Origin: an uncultured Acidimicrobiaceae bacterium
Lineage (GTDB): Bacteria; Actinomycetota; Acidimicrobiia; Acidimicrobiales; SZUA-35
Direction: 5' to 3'
Assembly (NCBI GenBank): GCA_947259095.1
Contig: CAMYLA010000032.1
Span: 1 to 37,620 of the forward strand
Length of the DNA: 37,620 nucleotides
Part shown: positions 25,202 through 32,226 of the stretch, piece by piece
How the letters are laid out: each line of letters begins with the position of its first letter
Numbering within the stretch: the stretch's first letter is position 1
Notes under the pieces: model-generated
Seen by the model: the letters and a program-made list of their open reading frames with translations, nothing else
Database searches by the model: none
Told to the model about the DNA's origin: nothing
Position numbers and translations under genes: made by a program

Positions 25202-26812
25202 ATGAAGAAACCGGTCACCAATCCCCGGCCCGGCTTCGTCCTCGAAGTCGACCGGCAAACACCGGCCATCCTGTTCCATCACGGTGAGGGCTTCAGGATG
25301 GAGAAACTGCCGGTCGGCCGGAGCAGGGTGATCTACCCCGGAGAACCGCTCAAGGGTCTCAACGACCCCGACGGCGAGATCCGCAAGGCGCTGCTGGAAC
25401 CGATCGACGACGACCCACTGCCGTCGCTGTTGAAGCCGGGCATGAAGCTCACCGTCGCCTTCGACGACATCTCGTTGCCACTACCGCCGATGCAGCGACC
25501 CGATGCACGGCAGCGGATCATCGAAGCGGTGCTGGACCTGGCGGCCGAGGCCGGGGTCGACGACGTCCACCTGATCGCGGCGCTGTGCCTCCACCGGCGG
25601 ATGACCGAGCGCGAGCTGCGCCACGCGGTCGGCGATCGGGTCTATGAGGCCTTCGCCCCCCACGGGCTGCTCTACAACCACGACGCCGAAGACCCCGACG
25701 GCATGGTGATCCTCGGCCACACCGACAAGGGTGAGGCGGTCCAGATGAGCAAGCGGGCCGCCGAGTCCGATCTGGTGGTCTACGTCAACATCAACCTGGT
25801 GTCGATGGACGGCGGCTGGAAGAGCACCGCCACCGGACTGTCGGGCTACGAGGGCGTCAAGGCCCACCACAATGTCCACACCATGCGCCACTCCCGATCG
25901 TTCATGGACCAGGACAAGTCCGAACTCCACCACTCCAACTGGCGCCAGGGTGAGATCATCAAGCGCAACGGACCCCGGATCTTCCAGATCGAGTCCACCC
26001 TCAACACCAACACCTTCGGCCACTCCGGCCCCATGGCCATGCTGCAGAAGCGAGAATGGGAGTGGTCGATGGCCGATCGGGCCACCTTCACCGCAATGCA
26101 GGCCGGACTGCGAACGATGAGCTCCCGGGCTCGCCGCAAGGCGTTCCAGAGCTGGCGGGCCCCCTACGACATCACCTCCATCCAGGCCGGGGAGGTGGAG
26201 GCGGTGCACCGCAGGACCACCGAGATGGTGTATGCCCAGCACCTGGTGCCGGTGACCGGGCAGACCGACATCTGCACCATGGGCCTGCCATACCTCACCC
26301 CGTACAACGTCAATTCGATCATGAACCCGATCCTGGTGATGGTCCAGGGACTGGGCTACTTCTTCAACCTGTATCGGGGCAAGCCGGTGGTTCGCGAGGG
26401 CGGGGTCCTGATCATGAGCCACCCGACGCCCTGGGAATTCCACCCGGTCCACCATCCCAGCTACATCGACTTCTTCGAGCAGGTGCTGGCCGACACCACC
26501 GACCCGGTCGAGATCGAGGCCAAGTACGAAAAGCAGTTCGCCGAGGACGAGTGGTACCGCCACCTGTACCGGACGAGCTACGCCTACCACGGCGTCCACC
26601 CGTTCTACATGTGGTATTGGGGTTCCCATGCGATGCAGTACCTGGGGCAGGTGATCGTGGTCGGCGGCGACCCGAAAGCGGTTCGCAGGCTCGGGTTCAA
26701 GCCGGCATCGACGCTGCAGGATGCGCTGGAGATGGCCGAGGACGTCGTGGGATCCAAGCCGACCATCACCCACGTCCACAACCCGCCGATCCTGATGGCC
26801 GACGTCAGCTAG
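25202..26812 (+). CDS. LarA-like (DUF2088) protein, divergent lactate-racemase homologue
   Basis: This encodes 536 residues. The N-terminal half resembles the LarA/DUF2088 domain, whose founding member is the nickel-pincer lactate racemase: TVAFDDISLPLPPM (84-97) corresponds to the DDxTRP region, LHRRMTEREL (130-139) to HRPMT, GGWKSTATGLSGYEGVK (204-220) to the loop with the pincer-binding Lys, and AHHN (221-224) to the nickel His region. By recalled alignment, the substrate-binding Arg (DDxTRP) is Leu92 here, and the histidine before the pincer Lys is not conserved, so lactate racemisation is unlikely. The C-terminal half is rich in His, Tyr and Trp. No LarB, LarC or LarE genes are in the window. 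Stop-to-start spacing of 11 bases after the acyl-CoA reductase indicates co-translation. It may be a racemase, epimerase or hydrating enzyme for a lipid hydroxyl centre; this is speculative. Confidence 0.75.
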   Translation: MKKPVTNPRPGFVLEVDRQTPAILFHHGEGFRMEKLPVGRSRVIYPGEPLKGLNDPDGEIRKALLEPIDDDPLPSLLKPGMKLTVAFDDISLPLPPMQRPDARQRIIEAVLDLAAEAGVDDVHLIAALCLHRRMTERELRHAVGDRVYEAFAPHGLLYNHDAEDPDGMVILGHTDKGEAVQMSKRAAESDLVVYVNINLVSMDGGWKSTATGLSGYEGVKAHHNVHTMRHSRSFMDQDKSELHHSNWRQGEIIKRNGPRIFQIESTLNTNTFGHSGPMAMLQKREWEWSMADRATFTAMQAGLRTMSSRARRKAFQSWRAPYDITSIQAGEVEAVHRRTTEMVYAQHLVPVTGQTDICTMGLPYLTPYNVNSIMNPILVMVQGLGYFFNLYRGKPVVREGGVLIMSHPTPWEFHPVHHPSYIDFFEQVLADTTDPVEIEAKYEKQFAEDEWYRHLYRTSYAYHGVHPFYMWYWGSHAMQYLGQVIVVGGDPKAVRRLGFKPASTLQDALEMAEDVVGSKPTITHVHNPPILMADVS

Positions 26813-26881
26813 TGGTCGTCGAGATCCGTCGAGACGGCACAACGATGTGTGCAACGGACCACGAGGACCAGGGATGACACC

Positions 26882-27823
26882 GTGTTGGACAACGCCGCGG
26901 TCGGTGGCAACGACATCGTCGGGGGCGACATGAGTTGGCTGCGTTTCATCGCCCAGCCCCCGTCGACGCCGAAGGGTGTCGAGCGGCCGGATGCGATCCA
27001 GACCACCGGGGTGTACTACGACACCCACTGGGCGCACCGGCCGCTGGCCCGGTTCGTCCGCCGGGTCGGGGTGTGGGGCTTCTTCAAACCCGCCATCGCC
27101 CTCTACGGATCGCCCCGGGTGATCGGCACCGACCGGCTGGACGACCTCGAAGCCCCGGTGATCTTCGCCGCCAACCATCACAGCCACGCCGACACCAGCC
27201 TGCTGCTGGCCACCATGCCGGCTCATCTCCGCGAGGACCTGGCCATCGCCGCCGGGGCCGACTACTTCTTCCCAAACCGGATCACCGCTGCGTTGTCGGC
27301 GCTGTTCATCGGGGCCATCCCCATCGAGCGGACGAAACTGTCCCGGCTGTCGATCAAGAACTCGCTGGGGGCCCTGGCCGAAGGGCGCAACCTGCTGATC
27401 TTTCCCGAAGGCGGCCGCAGCCCCGACGGCTGGAGCAGGAAACACCGACCGGGCGCGGCGTTCCTGGCGAAGCAGAGCAAGGCCCCGGTCGTGCCGGTGT
27501 ACCTCGACGGCACCGGCACGGTGCTGCCAAAGGGCCAGAACTGGCCGAAGAAGGCTCGCTGTGCGGTGGTCTTCGGCGATCCGATGACGATGGGGGCCGA
27601 CGAGGACCCCCGTGACTTCGCAGCCCGGGTCGAGCGCCGGGTCAACGAACTGGCCGACGAGTTCGCCTCCGGCTGGTGGCAGGCCCGCAAGAACGCCCAT
27701 CGCGGGGCGACCCCGGAGCTGACCGGCCCCGAGGCCGGCGCCTGGCGCCGCCGCTGGGCCCTCGGCCCGAGGCCGGGCCAGCGTCGAGCCCGGCCGGACC
27801 ACAAAACCTGGCCCGAGCTCTGA
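26882..27823 (+). CDS. PlsC-type 1-acylglycerol-3-phosphate acyltransferase
   Basis: This 313-residue lysophospholipid acyltransferase-like protein has the catalytic NHHSHADTS (H-x4-D), GAIPIERTKLS and FPEGGRSPDGW motifs, typical of membrane-associated acyl-CoA or acyl-ACP acyltransferases. I chose the GTG at 26882, preceded by AGGG at a spacing of seven; a GTG at 26849 and the ATG at 26930 are alternatives. It lies 69 bases after the LarA-like gene in the same direction and probably ends the operon. Its acceptor may be a glycerolipid or the product of the upstream enzymes. The last 50 residues are a basic, Pro-rich tail. Another PlsC domain is in the HAD fusion at 34552-35973. Confidence 0.88.
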   Translation: MLDNAAVGGNDIVGGDMSWLRFIAQPPSTPKGVERPDAIQTTGVYYDTHWAHRPLARFVRRVGVWGFFKPAIALYGSPRVIGTDRLDDLEAPVIFAANHHSHADTSLLLATMPAHLREDLAIAAGADYFFPNRITAALSALFIGAIPIERTKLSRLSIKNSLGALAEGRNLLIFPEGGRSPDGWSRKHRPGAAFLAKQSKAPVVPVYLDGTGTVLPKGQNWPKKARCAVVFGDPMTMGADEDPRDFAARVERRVNELADEFASGWWQARKNAHRGATPELTGPEAGAWRRRWALGPRPGQRRARPDHKTWPEL

Positions 27824-27833
27824 GCGGGCGGCC

Positions 27834-28421
27834 TCAGGGTTCGGTTGGCTCGGGCTCCGGTTGATCGGGCTCCGGTTGATCGGGCTCCGGCTGATCGAGC
27901 TCCGGTTGATCGAGCTCCAGGCAATCGAGCACGTCTGGCCGGTTCCCGCAGCTCACGCCGAAGTCCTCGTAGCCACTCCCCACCGTCGAGCCTTCGAACA
28001 GTTCATCGCAGGCCCGTCCCTCACCCTGCTCGCACCGAACCCAGAGCCCGTCCAGCTCGGCGTCATCGCCGAGGGTCCAAGGCACATCGGTCAGCGCCGA
28101 CTCGGGGTCGGGCACGGCACCGATCTCCAGCTCCCGGGTTGCCAGCCGAGCGATGCGGCAGTGGTCGGACAGCTCCTCGAAGACGAGGTCGTCCAGCGGC
28201 CCCTGTTGCCCATCGCGACCGGCGAGGTCGATCACGCAGGTGACGACGGCCGCATCGACGCCACGGTCGAGCAGGGTGCGCTCGTTGGTCGCCGCCCAGT
28301 TGACCCCGGCGACGTGGCCGGAAACACTGCAGCCGGTTGCGAGCACGGCCACCAGTGCCGGCACCCAGCCGGCCAGGCGGGGGCCCGACCCTGAGGAGGG
28401 AGATGTCAGGGGCACGATCAT
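27834..28421 (-). CDS. Hypothetical secreted lipoprotein with Pro/Glu/Asp repeat tail
   Basis: This encodes 195 residues. A type II signal sequence ends in the lipobox LATGC (Cys near residue 31), so it is probably lipid-anchored outside the membrane. The middle part has several Cys. Its segment GRACDELFEGSTVGSGYEDFG followed by VSCGNR resembles a short Cys-containing block that I recall in other actinobacterial secreted proteins. The tail is five-residue repeats of the type LDQPE/PDQPE. The frame is open to 28481; the ATG at 28421 was chosen because it gives a normal signal peptide. It follows the DUF3048 gene by 63 bases and converges with plsC, leaving only ten bases. Confidence 0.65.
   Translation of the reverse strand: MIVPLTSPSSGSGPRLAGWVPALVAVLATGCSVSGHVAGVNWAATNERTLLDRGVDAAVVTCVIDLAGRDGQQGPLDDLVFEELSDHCRIARLATRELEIGAVPDPESALTDVPWTLGDDAELDGLWVRCEQGEGRACDELFEGSTVGSGYEDFGVSCGNRPDVLDCLELDQPELDQPEPDQPEPDQPEPEPTEP
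27851..27925. repeat. 15-base tandem repeat in the lipoprotein gene
   Basis: Five consecutive 15-base units of the type cgggctccggttgat lie end to end; the first two are identical and the last is most diverged. They encode a five-residue unit (DQPEP or DQPEL) on the minus strand. A Pro/Glu-rich tail of this kind may act as a spacer in the cell wall. Copy number is likely to vary between strains. Confidence 0.85.
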
Positions 28422-28484
28422 CGTTGTTCCATCGGCACCGGGCCCCGGTTCGGAAGCGAATCGATGGGGTGAACCGGGCATCGG

Positions 28485-29864
28485 CTACCGGAGCAGACCA
28501 CGCCCGGCGCCGGTCAGTTCGATCCAGGTTCGGCCCGGGGTGAGCTCGATGACCGAGCCGTCCCCAGTGGTCAGGGTGGCAACGCTCCGCAGGGTCGGGC
28601 GGGTCCAGATGCCATCGATGCGTTTACCTGCGGTGAACACGGTGGCCCGACCGGTGCCGACGAAGACGAACTCCGGGACCGGGCTGCCGGAGGAATCGAC
28701 CATCCCGGTCGACACCTCGGCCGCTTCCACCACCACGACGTTGGCGGCCGACACCCGTCGGCCCGAGGCGGTCATGTGGGACCGACCACCCTGGCTGCGG
28801 AGCCAGGCCGAGCCATCCCAGGTCCAGCCGGCCTTGGATCGGAAGCCCACACTGAACCCGCTGACCTCGCTCCCCCCGACCGGTGAGCCCTCGGCCCGGT
28901 AGGCGAACTGGGGTGGCGGCGGCCCGCCGCTGGACGAGGCCCAGTGGGGTGCGGTGTCGCTGTAGAGGTTCGACGGGGCCCGCCGGGACGAGCTCCGCCA
29001 GTAGCCGGACGACCTGCCGGCGCTGCGGTTCTGGACCGACGCCTGGGCCAGGAGCAGCGCATCGGTCACATCGTTGGCGCCGGAGTACAGCAGCAGGGGC
29101 GAGCCGAGCCCGTTGATGATGCCGATATCGGTGGTCCGGCCCGATCGAATCGGGCCGACGATGCTGGGGGTGCTGTGGAAGATGGCGGCGAAGCGGGTGA
29201 TGCCCCCCTCGACCTCCTCCTCGATCACGATGTCGGCTGCGTTGAGGCCGGTCTGGGGCCGGGCAGAACTGCCGTTGTCGATCTTGACCACCGCCGCAGG
29301 CCGGTTCGCCACGTCTCCCGGCAGGCCGGTGAGGGGCTGGATGCCGGCCACGGCGGCCGGAGGGTCGGCCACGGCCGGGGCGATCACCTGATCGGGGCCG
29401 ATCGAACCGACGACACCGGTGTAGATCGATACGTCTCCCCCACCGCCGCCACCGGTGGTGGTGACCGGCGCCCCGCCGCTGCCGTTGGTCGGCGTCGGGG
29501 CCGCGTCGGCCGGAGCGGTGGTCTCTGTGGCGGTGGAACGGGCCCGGGGCAGCCAACCCGAAGCGAAGGCCAGCTCGTCCACCCCCGCTTCGTACCGTCT
29601 CCCGGCGGCGACCGGATCGGTCGTACTGGTCGTGTGGTCACGCCGGTTGTCCCGGTCGTCCTCGACCGCGGCGACCACCTCATCGCCGATGGGTTCCGAG
29701 GCCGTCGTTTCGTCGTCCCGTTGGCCACAACCCACCGCCAGGAGAGCGGTTGCGGCCAGGAGCGGCACCGTCCACGGCATCGATCGGTGTCGCTTTCGCT
29801 GCCGCACGGTCTTCGCTCGATGGCTGCTCATGTTGTCCTCCCGCTCATGACGTCTCCCGGTCAT
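28485..29864 (-). CDS. DUF3048 (YerB-like) lipoprotein, copy 1
   Basis: This 459-residue protein has a signal sequence ending in the lipobox LLAVGC (PWTVPLLAATALLAVGC), a low-complexity Thr/Ala/Gly linker (about 50-145), and two DUF3048 domains. Shared landmarks are IQPLTGLPGDVANRPAAVVK, GLNAADIVIEEEVEGGITRF, FHSTPSIVGPIRSGRTTD, PHWAS, and VPEFVFVGTGRATVFTAGKRIDG. The family, including YerB of Bacillus, has no firm function. The first ATG overlaps the stop of copy 2 as ATGA (29864-29861), a sign of translational coupling; ATG codons further in also precede the signal peptide. It is the middle gene of a reverse three-lipoprotein unit. Confidence 0.88.
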   Translation of the reverse strand: MTGRRHEREDNMSSHRAKTVRQRKRHRSMPWTVPLLAATALLAVGCGQRDDETTASEPIGDEVVAAVEDDRDNRRDHTTSTTDPVAAGRRYEAGVDELAFASGWLPRARSTATETTAPADAAPTPTNGSGGAPVTTTGGGGGGDVSIYTGVVGSIGPDQVIAPAVADPPAAVAGIQPLTGLPGDVANRPAAVVKIDNGSSARPQTGLNAADIVIEEEVEGGITRFAAIFHSTPSIVGPIRSGRTTDIGIINGLGSPLLLYSGANDVTDALLLAQASVQNRSAGRSSGYWRSSSRRAPSNLYSDTAPHWASSSGGPPPPQFAYRAEGSPVGGSEVSGFSVGFRSKAGWTWDGSAWLRSQGGRSHMTASGRRVSAANVVVVEAAEVSTGMVDSSGSPVPEFVFVGTGRATVFTAGKRIDGIWTRPTLRSVATLTTGDGSVIELTPGRTWIELTGAGRGLLR

Positions 29865-31108
29865 CGGAGTTGTCCCCCGCCGGCTTCGACCAACTGGACC
29901 CAGGTCCGACCCGGGGTCAGCTCGATCGGCTGGCCCGGTCGATGGGTCAGCGTGGCAACGCTGTTCAGGGTCGGCCTGGTCCAGGTCCCGTCGATACGGC
30001 GACCGGCGGTGAACACCGTCGCCCTACCGGTCCCGACGAACACGAACTCCGGCACCGGACCACCGGCGGCGTCGACCATGCCGGTGTCGACCCGCTCTGC
30101 CTCGATCACGACGACATTGGCTGCACTGACCTGCTCACCGGACGCCAGCCGATGCTCGAGGCCACGTTGCCACCGGAGCCATTGCCGGCCGTCCCAGAGC
30201 CATCGGGCCGCCGACGCCCCGTAGGCCACCGTCAGCTCCTTGTCCACCGCCCCCGACACCGACTCGGCAGGCGACCGGTAGTGGAACTGGGCCCGCGGCG
30301 GGCCGCCCGATGCCGAAGCCCAGTGTGGGGCGGTGTCGGTGTAGAGGTTCGACGGTGGCCGCCGCAACTGATCACGCCAGTAGCCGGACGAGCTGTCATG
30401 GCTGCGGTTCTGAATCGCCGGCTGACTGCGGAGGATGCCCTCGGTGATCTGATTGGCCCCGGAGTAGAGCAGCAGCGGGGAGCCGAGGCTGCTGACCAGC
30501 GCCAGATCGGTGGTCCGACCGGATCGGACCGGCCCGACGATGCTGGCGGTGGTGTGAAACACTGCGGCGAACCGGGTCACCCCGCCCTCGACCTCCTCCT
30601 CGATCACGATGTCGGCCGCATTCAAGCCGGTCTGAGGGGCGGCGGCGGTGCCGTTGTCGATTTTGACAACCGCCGCGGGGGGGTTGGGGACCGGGCCGGT
30701 CAGCCCTGTCAGCGGCTGAACGTCGAACCGGGAGGGGGGCGGCACAACGGCACCGGCGACCACCGGCTGGTTTGGCTCGAGCTTGCCGAGCACACCCCGG
30801 TAGATCCGGTCCGGGTCGCCGCCGGGGGCGACCTCGATCGTGGTGACCGGCGCCAGGCCGCTGCCGATGGTGGTCGGGGTGGTTGGCAGGGCCTGGTCGA
30901 GTGAGCCGAACTCGGTGCCTTGGCCGTCGACCGACCCGTCGTCGACGCTGGACCCGGGCTGGGACCGGTCTGCGTCGTCGTTTCCCGCCCCGAGGGTAAA
31001 CGCCAGATCGTCCTCGTCCGCTAGGCCGGCCTCGCCGTCAGCGCTGCCGCAGCCGGCGGCCAGCAGCGACAAGACCATCGCCGCCAAGACGACCGGCCTC
31101 AGCCGCAT
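29861..31108 (-). CDS. DUF3048 (YerB-like) lipoprotein, copy 2
   Basis: This encodes 415 residues from the ATG at 31108 (MRLRPVVLAAMVLSLLAAGC), which places the start directly before a signal sequence with lipobox LAAGC. In-frame starts further upstream (31147 and up to 31279) would add a charged extension. The domain order and most motifs match copy 1: VQPLTGLTGPVPNPPAAVVK, GLNAADIVIEEEVEGG, IVGPVRSGRTTD, SGYWRDQLRRPPSNLYTDTA and GTWTRPTLNSVATL. It is therefore a tandem duplicate, with different linkers after the lipobox. Its stop overlaps the start of copy 1, so both are made from one message, perhaps as a hetero-oligomer on the outer membrane face. Confidence 0.87.
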   Translation of the reverse strand: MRLRPVVLAAMVLSLLAAGCGSADGEAGLADEDDLAFTLGAGNDDADRSQPGSSVDDGSVDGQGTEFGSLDQALPTTPTTIGSGLAPVTTIEVAPGGDPDRIYRGVLGKLEPNQPVVAGAVVPPPSRFDVQPLTGLTGPVPNPPAAVVKIDNGTAAAPQTGLNAADIVIEEEVEGGVTRFAAVFHTTASIVGPVRSGRTTDLALVSSLGSPLLLYSGANQITEGILRSQPAIQNRSHDSSSGYWRDQLRRPPSNLYTDTAPHWASASGGPPRAQFHYRSPAESVSGAVDKELTVAYGASAARWLWDGRQWLRWQRGLEHRLASGEQVSAANVVVIEAERVDTGMVDAAGGPVPEFVFVGTGRATVFTAGRRIDGTWTRPTLNSVATLTHRPGQPIELTPGRTWVQLVEAGGGQLR

Positions 31109-31255
31109 CGCTCGACCGGCCGGCGCGGCAGACCCGATTCGCGACATGGCGAGCCGTCGGCCATGCCCGCCGCCGCCGTCGATTGCCCTTTGCCGACCCC
31201 GCTCGATCATCGAAAGCCTCCAAGGCATGCCAATCGACCGGGCGCGGCGATTGCT

Positions 31256-31391
31256 TAGCCTTGGTGGGATGGCTTCCAAACCGCATCGCCATCTCGATCA
31301 CCCGGCCCAGTGCCCGAACTGCGGACATCGCCTCTCGATGTTCACCGAAGCCGAGCCCGACTCGGCTGATCCAGCGTCGGTGCCCGGCTCA
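31256..31391 (+). other. Possible small leaderless zinc-ribbon gene, 3' end unclear
   Basis: An ATG at 31269 follows the -10-like TAGCCT (31256-31261) by seven bases, the leaderless spacing seen for other genes here. The encoded start has HRHLDHPAQCPNCGHRLSMF, which includes a CxxC knuckle with neighbouring His. The frame stays open to 31946, but beyond about 31390 it is antisense to the GntR gene and looks like a shadow. If real, the protein is either short and has lost its stop, or runs unusually far into GntR. The rest of the 280-base gap between the DUF3048 and GntR genes holds no other candidate gene. Confidence 0.3.
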
Positions 31392-32123
31392 GCCCTCGCC
31401 GACCAGACGGAGCCCGGAGCCGGCGTCGTCGACCTCGGCCGGGGACAATTCGGCCACGAATTCGGTGAGGTGGCCGGGAAACCAGAGCTCCGACATCAGG
31501 ATCGGCTGCCCGCCATCGGCGAACGTGGTCCGCCGGACCACCAGGGCGGCACTGCCGGCCGGCACCCCGAGCAGCTCGGCGTCGACCTGCGACATGAGAT
31601 CGGCGCCGATGGTCTGGGTCGCGGTTCGAAGCTCAACCGGGAGCAGGTCGTGGAAGCTGGACCGGGCGACCTGGGTCTGCGACAAGTCGGCGCCGAGATC
31701 CTCACGGCACCACACCGTGACCCTGGCGAACGGCTGGCCGTCTGCCAGGTTGACCCTGGCAACCTCGAGCACCCGTGGCCCGAGGACGGCGGCCACCAGG
31801 GGCGGGGGGTCGACGAACTTGAAATCGACGATCTCCCGCTCCGAGGCCCGGCCCGAGTCCGCCAACTGCCGCTCGATGGAGACCAGGGCGTCCAACGACT
31901 GAGGGAACGGCTCGGCCGCCACCATCCACCCGAACCCCTGCCTTGACTCGATCAGACCGTCGGACCGCAGCTCCTCGAGGGCCTTGCGGATCGTTACCCG
32001 GCTGGCGCCGTACAGCTTGCCGAGCGTCGCCTCGCTGGGCAGAACCTGCCCCTCGCCGTACTGGCCGGTGTCGATCATGCGCCGAAGCGAGTCGGCGATT
32101 TCCAGGTAAATGACTTTCCTCAC
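31389..32123 (-). CDS. GntR-family (HutC/UTRA type) regulator
   Basis: This 244-residue regulator has an N-terminal winged helix (VIYLEIADSLRRMIDTGQY, LPSEATLGKLYGASRVTIRK, ALEELRSDGLIESRQGFGW) and a C-terminal UTRA ligand domain. The GTG at 32123 places the start directly before the domain; the frame is open upstream, but that region is an AT-rich promoter. No Shine-Dalgarno precedes the GTG, so the message is probably leaderless or nearly so. It is divergent from the aconitase gene 104 bases away and is a candidate regulator of it and of itself. UTRA domains usually sense sugars, amino-acid derivatives or organic acids; the ligand is unknown. Confidence 0.88.
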   Translation of the reverse strand: MRKVIYLEIADSLRRMIDTGQYGEGQVLPSEATLGKLYGASRVTIRKALEELRSDGLIESRQGFGWMVAAEPFPQSLDALVSIERQLADSGRASEREIVDFKFVDPPPLVAAVLGPRVLEVARVNLADGQPFARVTVWCREDLGADLSQTQVARSSFHDLLPVELRTATQTIGADLMSQVDAELLGVPAGSAALVVRRTTFADGGQPILMSELWFPGHLTEFVAELSPAEVDDAGSGLRLVGEG

Positions 32124-32226
32124 TTGTATTATAGTTGTATCATAGGTTCCGGATAGTTTCGAGTCATACTGGCCCGGTGGCCCGTTGAACCCGAGTCGTG
32201 ATCCCGAGTCGTAGAAGAGGTATGGC
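32124..32226. promoter_or_regulatory. AT-rich divergent control region gntR / aconitase
   Basis: Two adjacent 11-base copies, ttgtattatag (32124-32134) and ttgtatcatag (32135-32145), differ at one base. On the minus strand, they contain TATAAT and TATGAT. TATGAT, with ATGACT 17 bases upstream, would start the gntR message about nine bases before its GTG. The repeats cover these boxes, so they are candidate GntR binding sites. Nearer the aconitase gene, CCCGAGTCGT occurs twice (32190-32199 and 32203-32212). AGAAGAGG (32213-32220) is the aconitase ribosome binding site. Confidence 0.5.

Noticed and set aside
25481..27802. Minus-strand open frame of about 770 codons
   Set aside because: It is antisense to the LarA-like and PlsC genes, both of which have conserved motifs.
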